64,000 nucleotides of DNA from Glandiceps talaboti (GCF_964340395.1 NC_135557.1:4978716-5042715), one strand, 5' to 3'. Shown: positions 9,958-32,740, counted from the first letter of the stretch. Numbers and translations are program-made. The notes: generated by a model from the letters alone, not told the origin.

Positions 9958-10240
9958 ATATACATATTCGCCTAGCAACAAAACCACGCCCATATCAACA
10001 GCACAATGGTGTTTCATATTGCAAATGTAACAACTGGAATGGATAGGCCGATGAATAAACATTCAGAAAGTGCAAATATGCCCTAACCACAAGACCATGC
10101 CCTTAGCAACAGGCAAATACCTGTATAATTTTTTTTAAAAATAACAACTTTGTTGGACAGGCAAGTGGAAACACATATTTAAAAAAAATGCAAATATGCC
10201 TAGCAACAAGACCACGCCCATAGAAACAATCAAACAATAG
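9958..10240. repeat. Dispersed CCTAGCAACAAGACCACGCC repeat cluster
   Basis: Three related blocks start near 9,970, 10,083 and 10,198, each with a CTAGCAACAAGACCACGCCC-like core and spaced about 115 bases apart; degenerate copies recur near 20,812 and 20,905. This looks like decayed tandem copies of a dispersed repeat. Confidence 0.65.
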
Positions 10241-10353
10241 TCCATATTGCATGCATGAGTAATAAATATGGATTGGCATGTTGATAAACATTGTTTTGAA
10301 TATCACATTCTACAGTTGTACTAAGGTCACACTATTTATGGTATTGTTTTCAG

Positions 10354-10491
10354 AAACGGTTGTCTGTGATGGTGGCCGCAGACATCCAAGTGCTATGGAA
10401 ATTGCCTCACATTAACTTATCTGACAAATATCTTAATACCACGTGTTTGGTGAAGGTTCATGAGGACATCTTGGTTGTTCCAAATCTATAG
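10354..10491 (+). CDS. Possible terminal exon (weak)
   Basis: After a pyrimidine-rich TTGTTTTCAG acceptor, 46 codons stay open to a TAG at 10489-10491, including QVLWKLPHINLSDKYLN and VKVHEDILVVPNL. The alternation of hydrophobic and charged residues looks protein-like. I do not recognise the family, and no upstream partner exon is visible between here and the Polinton end. A short ATG frame at 10,830-10,952 (MAESYNHEFSLKLPKLVEMK) is another weak coding candidate nearby. Both may be chance. Confidence 0.2.
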   Translation, partial: KRLSVMVAADIQVLWKLPHINLSDKYLNTTCLVKVHEDILVVPNL

Positions 10492-19920
<9,429 letters not shown>

Positions 19921-20090
19921 ATGTACAAAGAACCGAAAGTATATACTTATGACGAAACGTAAAAGAAGACTTGTATAGACCAATGAGAAGATAGATTATT
20001 GCAGATATGGCATTGTCTCGTATCTTGCCACATTCTCATTTAATATTGTTTAATCGGGATACTTTTTGGCGAGGCGAGGCAAAATGTTTT
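19921..20090. promoter_or_regulatory. 3' flank of STAND gene
   Basis: This is the putative 3' UTR after the stop at 19,920. I see no clear AATAAA close to it, so the transcript end is not defined. Confidence 0.3.
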
Positions 20091-20175
20091 TGTGTGTTGT
20101 GTTGTGTTGTGTCGTGTTGTGTTGTGTTGTGTTGTGTTGTGTTGTGTTGTGTTGTGTTGTGCTGTGTTTTGTGTA
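20091..20175. repeat. (GTGTT)n microsatellite
   Basis: About 15 pentanucleotide units with a few substitutions. Similar but imperfect GTGTT/GTTTT stretches recur in the tandem module at 22,343-22,787. Confidence 0.9.
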
Positions 20176-20989
20176 TGTGTGTATTTAGAAAAATAATTAT
20201 CCAATGAAAGTGATATCTACGATTGTAAAGTTACATCCAAAATGTGATTTTTCGTGCAAACCAGTAAGTGATCTTCATTGTAGAACTTTGAGGTTCATTA
20301 TCTTATAATATATAATGACCCTGACCAAAGTTCACTACACACCTTCAAAGTATTTGGCAATGCTATGCTCAATAATGTTATTGTAGCACATTATGATTTA
20401 GGTCATAAAACTTAAAAGTAAAAATCTTGTCCGTAGATTGATCTGAAAGTTGATGGGGATATTCTTAGTGATGTGGAGAAGTGTGACCAAAATGGTCTAA
20501 AAAGTAACTTTATGCTCAATCTTTATTTCCAAAACTGCTTGACAGAATATGATGGCATGTGGTGGTTATGTTTCTGAAGATATGTAAATTGAGATTTACC
20601 GCATTTTGCAGTAATATGCAAATTAGGTATAAATGTGAATTTTGATCAAAAACGTTATATCTCGAAAACTAGTAGGTGTTTTGGGCTGAAATTTGGTGGT
20701 GATGTTTCTGGCGGTGTCAGTCTCCATGCACTGACACACCTAGCAATGGCCAAGTGTCGGTGCGGTACATTTTGCAAGAGTAACATTATCAGGAATATGT
20801 ATGCAAAAAGAACCTAGCAATGAGACCAGGCACATATCAATTATGGCAAAGATAACAGCAGCAGTGAATATACATGTGTTTAAACATTCTAAAAATGAAT
20901 ATGCCTAGCAACATGACCGTGCATATAGCAACGGTAGAATAACAATGTACATTGGAAAGTTAACATCGGGGATCGATTGGCATGTGGAT
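20176..20989. other. Unassigned interval with two CCTAGCAAC-type blocks
   Basis: Nothing coding was recognised. Degenerate copies of the 9,958-10,240 repeat lie near 20,812 and 20,905. Confidence 0.5.
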
Positions 20990-21930
20990 AAATGACGGGT
21001 TTTTAAACAACAAATTATCTAGTTATGCTGCAACATCCTTTTGGATTGTTCTAAGCCTATTTTCTACAGACACATTCATAAAGATGTTTCAAAGTAGTAC
21101 CGGTACGTTTTTTTTATTTGCCTTGTATTTTGATAAATAATCTGTTCAAAGTAGCCAATATTTAGGTTCATTTGTTTTGATTTGCAATCCTTCAGTTTTA
21201 TTTATCACAGTAATTCCATTTATTTGTGTATTAGTTTATTTGTACTCCTTTTTATTACAATTTAAACCTACACTAGCTGCAACTGGGATATTTTGTCATC
21301 AAATAACCTAAGATATGTTCACTAAAAGTCGTTTAATTATTTATTTAAAAAAAGAAACCATATCTGTTAATTAGTGATCAATATTATCTGTACGTAATGT
21401 AATGGCAAGCTTGAATCTTGTGTGAAAACTTTTTTTTATTTTTAAAGAACATTTTACGATATTGAAACTGTTTTAACTTTGGGGATCAATTGGCATGTGG
21501 GTGGTTTTTTTTAAAACAAATTGTCTAGTTGTGCTACAACGTTGTTTTGGATTGTTCTAAGCCTATTTTCTACAGACACATTCATAAAGATGTTTCAAAG
21601 TAGTACCGGTACGTTTTTTTTATTTGCCTTGTATTTTGATAAATAATCTGTTCAAAGTAGCCAATATTTAGTTTCACTTGTTTAGATTTGCAATCCTTTA
21701 GTTTTAGTTATCACAGTAATTCCATTTATTTGGTGTATTAGTCTATTTGTACTGCTTTTTATTACAATCTAAACCTACACTAGCTGCAACTGGGATATTT
21801 TGTCAAATAACCTAAGATAACTCTTTATAAAAAACACACAATATCTCTTAATTAGTGGTCAAGTGGCAAGCTTGAATCTTGTGTGAAAACTTGGTTGTTT
21901 GAAATAATTTTTCACAGTATTGAAACTGTA
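20990..21930. repeat. Tandem duplication, units about 490 bp
   Basis: The sequence from GGGGATCGATTGGCATGTGG (near 20,969) is repeated from GGGGATCAATTGGCATGTGG (21,481). Shared landmarks are TACAGACACATTCATAAAGA, AAGTAGTACCGGTACGTTTT and CACTAGCTGCAACTGGGATA. The copies differ by substitutions and short indels. No open frame is shared. Confidence 0.85.
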
Positions 21931-22342
21931 TTGGTGTATAGAGTATCACTGTTTTCCGATCAGACAACCACAATATATTCACTGAAAATTGTTAAAATAC
22001 CAAACAGTAGTCGTTGTACACATCAACCAGTATCCGATATTTTCATAAGCAGTACAGAAACAGGCTGAAATCGTGATTGCTGTTGATGGCACTGATAGTG
22101 GGTGCGGACCTAAAAGTCAATTTAATTAAATTAATTATGTATACAGCTACACAAATACGTTTATCAACAGGTGATGTGATACTGTTTATGATGTATGATA
22201 TTGTGAGTAGGTGATTGTACCTAACGAATCAATTTACTGACACAGTTGTAGCTTTAATGTTTTGGCTAGAGTCAAAAACTGAATATCCTTGAATTTTACG
22301 AAAAAATTAAAGATGTATTCATTAAAATATCTATATATACAT

Positions 22343-22787
22343 AACTAATAAGGGATTTAAGATTTTTACATTTCTATATTTACCTATGGTAGAAGCAAAT
22401 TAACATATAAACGGCAATTATTTTATTTTTGTTTTATTGTGTTGTGTTGCGATGTGTTGTGATGTGTTGTGTTGTTTTAAAATGAAAAGTATATATCCTT
22501 ATATATCACTAATAAGGGGCTTAAGATTTTTACATTTCTATATTTACCTATGGTAAAAGCAAATTAACATATAAACGGCAATTCTTTTGTTTTGTTTTGT
22601 TTTGTTTTATTGTGTTGTGTTTTATTGTGTTGTTTTAAAATGAAAACTATTTTATCCATATACGTCACTAATAAACTGAAGGGTTTTAAAATTTATATAT
22701 TCTATATTTTCATATGGCAGAAGCAAATTAACATATAAACGGCAATTATTTTGTTTTGTTTTATTGTGTTGTGATGTGTTGTTTTAA
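22343..22787. repeat. Three tandem copies of a ~160-bp module
   Basis: Units start ACTAATAAG/ACTAATAAA at about 22,343, 22,507 and 22,667. Each contains AAATTAACATATAAACGGCA followed by GT/TTTTG-rich sequence and GTTGTTTTAAA. The third unit is shorter and more diverged. Confidence 0.85.
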
Positions 22788-24455
22788 AGCACAAATAGTT
22801 ATTCTTGATGGACTTCATCGTCAACATTTTGGAGTGTTTAGATGTCACGTGATGATAAAGGCTATGCTAATGTGTTCTAAAGAGAATGGTATATGCTACT
22901 GTGGGTTTTCTTTGGTTCCCATTACTGTTAAAGAGCAGAATGGTGACAGAGGTTCGAATGAGTGTTTTAACTATATAATCACCTTTACTTAGATATAGGT
23001 TCATGTATAGACGTTGCAGTTTTTGTGGTAAATAGTACACATTATTCAAGTTATTTGGAGGTTAAATGAATAATTTCTCCCACAATTATGTTTGTAGTCG
23101 AAGTATACCTTTAAAAAACTATCCCTACTTACATATACAAGTTCTGTTCCTAAATTGTTGTCTATGGTGTGCCTTTGATGTGTCTAAATAACATAATTAA
23201 AATTGTTAGAATTTCCTGTATGACTGATCTTAAAAATATTAATTTATGAATACTATCCCGGACTAATTATATACCACTTTGAATGCCTAGTTCCCTGACA
23301 CACACCCTGGACAGTAATGTATCAATGCAAGCACCTTAAATCACAGGCAATTGAGTTAAACAGTTAAACACAAAATTCGATGATGATGGTATTTTATCGA
23401 CATGCTCTATTATTTTATTGTGGCTGATATTGCTTTTTACAAATGCTAACCCTTCTCATTTAGTCAACGTAATTAATGTTTGGAATTGTACTAAAACCTT
23501 CATTGACAAATTGTACAATTTATTATGAAACAAAGATGCATTATTATGTATTCATTCACAAATTATATCACAAAGAGAGAATTTAATATAGATAAGTATG
23601 TTGTCAGTAAGAGATTTGAAAATGTTTTTCATATATGCCACCCCTCATATGAATAAGGTATTGACATAGGAAATGATACACAATGAGTGATTCACAATGT
23701 ATACAATCCTACTATCAATAAATAAGCATTAACGAAAGGCACATATTGGAAACCCCAATTTAATGACTTGGCAAAAAGTACAAATCAACATATCCATTAT
23801 ACGATCCAGTAGACGATGAATAATTGTATTATCAAGTCATATGTTCTATGTTACGAATTAGGTGATATATGTCTATGCATTTGGTTTAATACTCTATTTT
23901 ACATTGCAAAAATACACACCTATAACCAAGTTTGGGTCTTTGTGATTGGGGTTATAGTGTTATCATGAAATGTACACTTCAGATATTTTCAATCTAATGT
24001 AAACAATTCATTCTTTGCATTATTACTTGCAATAAAAAAATATTTTTTGCTGTATTTCGTCTGGTGTAAAGCAACAATGGCTGAATGAAAGTGAATTGAT
24101 TGAAGTAAGTTTTGATAAAGACATATATTTATCTGTACCAATTTATTACGGCAATGTTAGTTGGAAACTGAAGTTGTTTAAGCATGGCTAAACAAGGTTA
24201 TTCTGCCACAATACACGAGTTAATTATCTCTTATTTAGGATACCGTCGTCGCATCTGGTATTGATTAATGATGTTTAAAGGACCCGGAGAGAAAGTGGTA
24301 GACAAACATACAAACATACATACATACTGATAAATAGACTCATGCATTTGGGCTGGCAGAAAGATAGACAAACAACCATTTAGCCAGACATACAAACATA
24401 TAGGTAGATATAGAGGCTGGCTGTAGACGCATAAGTTGTCTGACATAGAACGTGC
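22788..24455. other. Unassigned interval
   Basis: AT-rich sequence; I see no exon chain, RNA gene or transposon end. Frames here are short and motif-free. Confidence 0.5.
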
Positions 24456-24593
24456 GACATACATACATACATACATACATACATACATACATACATACAT
24501 ACATACATACATACATACATACATACATACATACATACATACGGGTAGATAGATGGGGAGGCATGGATACAGATAGGATATGTAGGTTTAAAT

Positions 24594-24654
<61 letters not shown>
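24456..24654. repeat. (CATA)n and (CA)n microsatellites
   Basis: About 86 bases of CATA (24,456-24,541) and about 58 bases of CA (24,597-24,654). The Tyr-Val-Cys-Met-rich frames over them are artefacts. Confidence 0.95.
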
Positions 24655-24657
<3 letters not shown>

Positions 24658-24756
24658 AAAGGCAACTAGAAACCATACAGAAATCCGAAACAGAAAACAT
24701 CACATGCAGATAAACTGGCGAGAGACACACTTATATTAAGACTTATTTTTCCACTT

Positions 24757-24950
24757 TTGGTTCCTCAAATATTTATCATGATTACAAGTCGTCTAAAGTA
24801 ACGCTCATAAACTGTTGAAGTAGGTTTTGGTAAATACTGGCAGAGATTGCTCATACGGTTTTATGAGGGCATTAGTGGTAAGATTGCAAACTGAAGTGGG
24901 CAAGATTGTTTAAATTTAGCTATAAACATGCTATCAGACAAAAGTCACGT
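24757..24950. repeat. Dispersed repeat, copy 1 (copy 2 at 25,868-26,090)
   Basis: The blocks AAAGTAACGCTCATAAA, TGTTGAAGT and CGGTTTTATGAGG are shared in order with 25,868-26,090, and weakly with 24,060-24,210. These look like old copies of one non-coding element with tetranucleotide satellites between them. Confidence 0.7.
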
Positions 24951-25020
24951 GAACACAACACAAGAGTTGTTCACTTGTATTTATGATTATCTCAATGGCG
25001 CACTGCTAGACAGGGGCAGG

Positions 25021-25617
25021 CTGACATACAAACATACATACATACATACATACATACATACATACATACATACATACATACATACATTCATACACGCACG
25101 CACTCACGCACGCACACACACATAAATGCAGACACGCACGCACGCACGCACGCACGCACACATACATAAATGCAGACACGCACGCACATACATACATACA
25201 TACATACATACATACATACATACATACATACATACATACATACATGCACACATGCATGCATGCATGCATACATACATACATACATACATACATACATACA
25301 TACATACATACATACATACATACACACATACACACACGCACACACTTCCATCCTTCCATCCATCCATCCATCCATACATCCATCCATACATACATACATA
25401 CATACATACACACACATACATACATACATACATACATACATACATACATACATACATACATACATACATACATACACACACACACTTCCATCCTTCCATC
25501 CATCCATCCATCCATCCACCCACCCACCCATCCATCCGTCCATACATCCATCCGTCCATACATACATACATACATACATACATACATACATACATACATA
25601 CATACATACATACATAG
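25021..25617. repeat. Complex tetranucleotide satellite (CATA/CACG/CATC/CATG)
   Basis: Nearly 600 bases of alternating CATA, CACG, CATG and CATC blocks with two related higher-order blocks (about 25,260-25,400 and 25,440-25,600). All six frames are open over long distances only because of the repeat composition. Confidence 0.95.
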
Positions 25618-25867
25618 TTGGACCGATTGACGGAATGGCGCTGGCTGGCTGAATTATTGTCTGTTTGACTCAGGTACAGTGTTGCCTAAGGAGTGAGATA
25701 AAAACAGATGTTTCCAGACTATGTAAACACTTAGACCACTACAATATTTTAGTGGTCAGAGGTAAGCAGGAGGGATGCATAACTACTATTAAAAGGTTTT
25801 CATTTTTGGTTCCTTCAAAGGATATCACGTAACTCCCACTGAGACTTGTTTTTTTCATTTTTGGTTC

Positions 25868-26090
25868 CTTCAAGGTTTATTATGTTTACACGTCGCCCAA
25901 AGTAACGCTCATAAAATGTTGAAGTGGGTTAGGATAAATACAGAAAGATGTTTATGTATGTCGTTTTATGAGGTTTACAGTGGTAGTACTGAAAGCTGAA
26001 GGGGCAAGAATAAACATTAGCTATAAACAGCTTATAAAATTACGTGCCTTATAAAATTACGTGCTAGGTACAAACATTTCTTGCAAACGA
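25868..26090. repeat. Dispersed repeat, copy 2
   Basis: Matches 24,757-24,950: AAAGTAACGCTCATAAAATG, CGTTTTATGAGG and TTAGCTATAAACA appear in the same order. It carries a small internal duplication of CTTATAAAATTACGTGC near 26,035. Confidence 0.7.
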
Positions 26091-26627
26091 CATGTCAACT
26101 CAACATAGGGTCAGACATTTTAACATACTTAAATCACACTCGTTACTTCGTGATGTGTGTATTAGAAAGACCCTTTTATAACATTAACTTGTAGGTAGTA
26201 CACAGCATTGATACACTTCTTTTCACACCATTCAGTCAACAGTACAGGTTATTGATTTTAATGTTAGTTTATATTCGGGAAGCTGACGTCAAGTATCGTG
26301 AAAGTAAATGAAGAAATTGGACAAATGCATTCTCGAAAACCAGAGCTATTATTTCTTTGAAATTGTTACTAGTTAAGTCGCATGATAAATATTGACTGTC
26401 TCTCCGAACATGTGACTCGCCACTAAGATTCATGGGTAAATTTATGACTTGTGTGCAGATGACCAAGGGTGGCCAGACTACACATGCATAGTTTTATATT
26501 GTACGATCCATAAACAATCTTCCTTCTCCACTGTCTATGATTCCTACGACCTTTACATTCTGTGTTGGTGGAGGAATTGTTTATCATGTAATCGCCATAG
26601 CTTACCAAATGGCATCATATCTCATTA

Positions 26628-28654
26628 GGGACCGGTCAGTTTCTTCGGCCTGGGGGGGGGGGCGGTGGATTGGTAGGGGGGTCACTCTGTTTTTGAAATT
26701 GGCAGTAGGGGGGGGGGGTCATGCTGTTTTGAAAATTGTGGATAGGGGGGGTCATTGTGTTTTAGATTGTGATGGAAGAAAAAAATCCTTTCTATAATGG
26801 CATATAGCCTTGTCTGAAATGTGGTACATGTCAATATTTGATCTTGTCCCTGTTTCTTACATGAATTCTTTAACATTACTTATTAGTTCAAACCTAACTA
26901 TACATATTCATATACATGTACCGGTATTACCTACCTACCACACTAGTTACAGAACATGTCATGTAAATGCTTGGCTGTTTCACAATCAATGCTTCGCTTA
27001 TATTGCAGTTTGGGGCAAAAGTGAACTTGAAGGTTTCGTAATGGTAATTTTCATAGATAGTTTATAAATGAAGTTAATCTAAATTGTTCTACTCGTCATG
27101 CTATTGACACTACAAATCACCACATCTCATCAGACTCCAGTTACTATTATACACTAGGTATGACCACCTAAAGTTCTCTAACATACCGGTGACTTTATTA
27201 TACATGCAATATTAATGCCCCTATATACTAATGTTACGTGTCCATTTTATGTGATATGAGAAACTCATTTAAAAACGTTTTGCGTTAGCTTTTCGAAGCT
27301 TGGAAATAATACCTCAAAGGTTATGAATAACCTAAACATTGCCTTAGTATCTGAAGCAAAATACTCCAGATCTGCCAGGGGGAAAACCCCAAGGACTCCC
27401 TCACCCCCAGAGGTCACTCATACATTCAACCAACAATCAGATGCACCAACAACCTTTTTACTGTCATAATGGTATTAAACTTTTCTTAAATATTTTCACC
27501 CTATTCTAATTTGATATGATATTGTCTTTTCAAGATCTGAAACGTTTGCCAAGATTGTCTAAAATTGCCTTAAACTCCAAATCTCCCCTACCAATGATAC
27601 TACCATTATAGATGTGCTGACCTTTACTACATGTATATAATGATGCCATTTAAACTTTTTAAGAACATATTTCAACCCTTAGTGTAAGTTATAAAGAATA
27701 GTGTCTAATACTTGCTGTCTTGTAAAGCATGGATTAAGTTATTGCTTGAAAGGGTCTGAATAGCCTAAATATTGGCTTTAAGAGTAAAAATCCTCCAGGG
27801 TTTCTAGAGGGAGACCCCCTCAGACCCCACATGAGGTGGACATATCCCAGTCTCAAGCTCTTCCCCTCATACTGTCGAGATGCTATCTAAGTATATTTCA
27901 AAAGTATTTCAACCCTATGTAGTTGCTTTTAACATGTTGGTGTTGTCTTGTAAGGCTTGGAAATTATTGTCTGAAAGGGTCTGAATAGTCTCAAAATTGA
28001 CTTTTCAGAGTTAAAAACCTCCAGGGCTTCTAGGGGGAGACCCCCTAGGACCCCCCCCCCCACATGAGGTGTACACATCCTACTCTCAAGATCTTCCCCC
28101 TACCTCTTACTGCCAAGATCCTATCAAACTATATTTCAAAAATATTTCAACCTTATGTAGTTGCATTTTACATGTTGGTGCTGTCTTGTAAAGCTTGGAA
28201 ATTATTTTCTGAAAATGTCTGAATAGTCTCAAAATTGACTTTTCAGAGTTAAAAACCTCCTGGGCTTCTAGGGGGAGACCCCCTAGGACCCCCATAAGAG
28301 ATGTACATATTCCCTTCTCAAGCTTTCCTACCTTTCACAGTCAAGATGCTATTAAACTCCTTTTCAAATATATTTACCCTGTGTAGTCAATAATTATAAA
28401 TATGATAGTGCTAACCTGGGATCTTATAAAGTAAATGCAAGACAGTCAAGCAGTCCACACTGAGTCACGATAAAAAAATACCTGTCATGCGAATATTATA
28501 TGAGGGGGGGGGGTCATCATGTTTTAGAATTAAGTGATAGGGGGGTCAGCCTGTTTTTGGTTTTACAGATAGGGGGGGGGGGTCAGTAACTTTTTGTCGG
28601 CCCGATTTAAGAATCCACCGCCCCCCCCCCAGGCTGGAGAAACTGACCGGTCCC
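26628..28654. mobile_element. Non-autonomous DNA transposon with ~45-bp TIRs, Harbinger-like
   Basis: The left end GGGACCGGTCAGTTTCTTCG (26,628 on) is the reverse complement of the right end at about 28,610-28,654, and both continue into a long G run and CGGTGGATT. TTA flanks both sides (26,625-27 and 28,655-57), as expected of the 3-bp TWA target duplications of PIF/Harbinger elements. Subterminal GGGGGGTCA..TGTTTT repeats lie inside both ends. The interior has four diverged copies of a CTAGGGGGAGACCCCCTAGG-type block (about 27,370, 27,807, 28,028 and 28,268). No transposase frame is visible. Confidence 0.75.
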
Positions 28655-28657
28655 TTA

Positions 28658-30287
28658 GCAGAAAAGTCCCATGTGGCATGTGAATACATGTATGAATGGG
28701 TAGGGCAGTAGCTCTTCTTTAACTTTCGCCATGGGGCCAAGAGGGCTAAAAGTTCACCAACTAACCTTGACTTTATTTGTATTTTTTAAATTGACTTTCT
28801 TGTGTAGTAACAAGACTCGCTTCATTCCCAAGTAGATCTTTAACAAGGGATATAGATGGAAGTACATTTTCCTATACCAGCTACCTAAATCGAACAAGTA
28901 AGATTGTTGAATGGTTGGCTCGTCATGTAAACACAGGTCTTGTCTTTTGTCCAATTCCTTGTGTATGTGTGCTCTTGATAGGAATACATCATGTTGTCCA
29001 CACATTGAAACATTGTACACAATATCATGGTCAGGAGTAGAGGAAAGCGATTCTTTTGCAGCTGATACCTGCTGACATATAATTTGTGGGAGAACACACT
29101 TTAATTGATGCTCATTTCTTGTATTTTGAAAGTAGAAAAATATTTGTTAGATAAAAATATTCAACATGTATTCATCAAAGAAGACACAGTCACTCCCATC
29201 TATTTTGTTGCGTGTACCCCCTTCCAGCTAGTTTGTTGTGCGGCAGTTATGTATTCTTCACATTTAAGTTTGAACTTAAAAATCAAGGGTATAATCAAAA
29301 TCCTGTCTAAATAGTTACTCTATCAACAATGTGGGTTTACATTTGAATGGTATTTCTTGGGTTGAAACTTATATAGATAACACATATGTTAGGTAACATG
29401 ATTACATTTATTGTTATCAATGCAATCATCCAATTTATCGTAAGCAGAAAAAAATGGACCATGAAGAGAAACATTTTGCTCAATTCAGATAACTTTGAAC
29501 ACACCGTATGGAGTCCACATTCTATTGTTGCTAGTCATACTGTTTACAATGAATAATTTTGGTAGATGGCAGCCTTCACCGATCTCTGAAAAACCCAAAT
29601 CCATACAAATCGTAATGTGCAGGGATTACTGAAGGGGTGCGAAGTGTATATTGTAGTTTGTAGTGACTGGCTGTTCATATAGTGCCTTATACAATCAAGG
29701 GTCCTTGTTTGGATGAATGTGAATGAGACGTTCCACTGACCACTTACACTAGCTCACCTAGCTCAGGCTCCATAAGTAGGTATTAGGTAAAGTACAGAGA
29801 GTCAAGGAGCTATTTTCATATTGGAATTAAATATTGTATCCTTTCTGGACATTTCCTTCGTTCTTCCCAATATATATAACACCAGGCTTCACAAGAGTCT
29901 AAATATCAATGATATCTTTTCATGCTATATATACTGAATTTTGCTAAGGGCATGGGATTGGTTGTTTGGATCAGTTATGTAACTATGTCTTGTACAACAA
30001 CACATGTACATTAAGACACCATACATAATACAAACGGTGAACCCATATTACACTAAAATAGCACAAGGGTGTTCATACTAGGGGCATATTCAGGGGACAA
30101 ACAGTGTTCTCATTGTTTGTTCAGGGCAACTTGGCCTTCTGTTGGACAGTATTGGTTATGTTGCATGCGAAAACCAAAGATGGCAGCCAAAACTTACATT
30201 TTGAGTAGATTTGCATAACGAAATCATATCGTTGCAGAACTGTCAGGACTCAAGTATGTCTGTTATAAGTAATTTCTAGTTTACATA
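28658..30287. other. Unassigned interval
   Basis: No supported gene. Minus-strand frames at 28,754-29,097 overlap one another and show no motif. Confidence 0.5.
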
Positions 30288-31445
30288 ATGTCACATTGCT
30301 CAAGTGTATATGGGGTCTATTATGGGGTAGACACTTTAAGTGTATATAGGGTATATTATGGGGTAGACACTTTAGGTGTATATAGGGTCTTTTATGGGGT
30401 AGACACATTAAGTGTATATAGGGTCTATTATGGGGTAGACACTTTAGGTGTATGTAGGGTCTATTATGGGGTAGACACTTTAAGTGTATATAGGGTATAT
30501 TATGGGGTAGACAATTTAAGTATATATAGGGTCTATTATGGGGTAGACACTTTAAGTGTATATAGGGTCTATTATGGGGTAGACACGTTAAGTGTACATA
30601 GGGTCTAGTATGGGGTAGACACTTTAATTAAGTATATATAGGGTCTATTATGGGGTAGGCACTTTAAGTGTATGTAGGGTTTATTATGGGGTAGACACTT
30701 TAAGTGTATATAGGGTCTATTATGGGGTAGAAACTTTAAGTGTATATAGGGTATATTATGGGGTAGACACTAAGTGTATATAGGGTATATTATGGGGTAG
30801 ACACTTTAAGTGTATATAGGGTCTATTATGGGGTAGACACTTTAAGTGTATATAGGGTATATTATGGGGTAGACACTTTAAGTGTATATAAGGTCTATTA
30901 TGGGGTAGATACTTTAATTAAGTATAAATAGGGTCTATTATAGGGTAGACACTTTAAGTGTATATAGGGTCTGTTATGGGGTAGACACTTTAAGTGTATA
31001 TAGGGTTCATTATGGGGTAGACACTTTAAGTGTATAAATGGTATATTATGGGGTAGACACTTTAAGTGTATATAAGGTCTATTATGGGGTAGATACTTTA
31101 ATTAAGTATAAATAGGGTCTATTATAGGGTAGACACTTTAAGTGTATATAGGGTCTGTTACGGGGTAGACACTTTAAGTGTATATAGGGTTCATTATGGG
31201 GTAGACACTTTAAGTGTATAAATGGTATATTATGGGGTAGACACTTTAAGTGTATATAAGGTCTATTATGGGGTAGATACTTTAATTAAGTATAAATAGG
31301 GTCTATTATAGGGTAGACACTTTAAGTGTATATAGGGTCTGTTACGGGGTAGACACTTTAAGTGTATATAGGGTTCATTATGGGGTAGACACTTTAAGTG
31401 TATAAATGGTATATTATGGGGTAGACACTTTAAGTGTATATATGA
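30288..31445. repeat. 36-bp minisatellite, about 30 units
   Basis: Unit TATGGGGTAGACACTTTAAG plus TGTATATAGGGTCTAT, with variants (TTAATTAAG insertions, ACACTAAG deletions). A higher-order unit of about 187 bases, marked by the TTAATTAAGTATAAATAGGG variant, is repeated three times at about 30,912-31,430. Because 36 is divisible by three the frame stays open as repeated VYRVYYGVDTLS; I do not call it coding. Confidence 0.93.
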
Positions 31446-32740
31446 TGTATTACTTCGCGTCACGGATGATGTCATCAATTGTTAGAGTGTAAAACTTGAA
31501 AGTGGCCCTCATTATGTGATTTCCTTAAAGCTTTGAATTCATCAACTTTGGACGGAAAGTATAAACAAGAAATAAATCATCACTTTTCAGATTTTTTTTT
31601 CTTAGAATTATTTGAGATTCTGAATTATGGCATGTTATTTGTTGATAACTGAAATCAGTATTGCAATGGTTGTATTATTGGGACTAGACATATATGTGCT
31701 TCAAATGTTTTATTGTATCATCCAGTAGGCATACAAGTAGCAGCCTTTTACAAAATGAAGCCATCTGTCTGAAAATAGTTTATGCTCTATGCAAATTGAA
31801 GGCACTGCTCTTTATTCGCCATTTGTAACCGATATACCCAGGTAAGATGTTTTTTATATGTAAATGTGAATAAATTTGATAAATAAACTTGATCGTTAAT
31901 TAGTCAGTCAGGAGCCGATTCCTTGTATGTTCTAGGAAAACAACTACATTTTGTCAACCTGGGTCATATCAAGAGGTATATTCATATAATGAGAGGGAAA
32001 GTTCTGTAATCTAGCATTGTCATGGTGATCAATCCGTGGTCAATGTTATATATCTCACATCACACAGTTCCTTAGGTAAATGGCGAGTCCTCACCACCAA
32101 GTAAATTTAATAGATTCTAAAAAGTTTGGTTAATCATCTTTTTTTATCTTAACCACTTGCTATTTTAAGGTATTTGATCTTCTTGAGAACAATTGTCTTT
32201 TCAGTGATTCTGAAACTATTCCGGAATCGGGCCAAGTAGTTGTTTATGGTGTTTTTGTGATTATTTCTCCAATATCGTCTGTACTGACACATTGGGAAGT
32301 AGAGAATGTTGCTTACGTAGCAGTTTCCAGATCATTGAAAGTTGACGAGGTATCAATAGTATCGAGGTTGGAGGGTATTGTTATTGTGTTGATGAAATAG
32401 TGACTGAATTGCTCACTGAGCTCCTGACATATGCACGATTAGGGAGAGACTTCTCTTGCTGCTTGCCGGATAAGCTAGAGAATATGCGAAATAGTGATCT
32501 CTGGTTACCCTTGTTGTCAGTAATTAAATTGAGTAATATTCCTTCTTCGCTTTCTTGATTACGCGGCTAACATTTCTGCACTCTTCTTGGAAACTCTTGC
32601 GATGTATTTCTACCTTAGTGGTGCACCACAGATGATCAGCTGTTCTCCTCTTCTTCTTGGCCACATCAACTTCGGGTGTATATCATTAAATGTCTGAATG
32701 TATGTTGGCAGTCCAATGATCATGGTTTTCAAGAAGCTGA
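31446..32740. other. Unassigned interval
   Basis: No exon, RNA gene or element end recognised. Confidence 0.5.

Noticed and set aside
25006-25652. Long frames on both strands rich in His-Thr-Tyr-Ile or Met-Tyr-Val-Cys
   Set aside because: They come from tetranucleotide repeats that lack stops in every frame; no gene structure surrounds them.
30288-31445. CRISPR-like array
   Set aside because: Units are contiguous and share their full length; there are no unique spacers, and the genome is eukaryotic.
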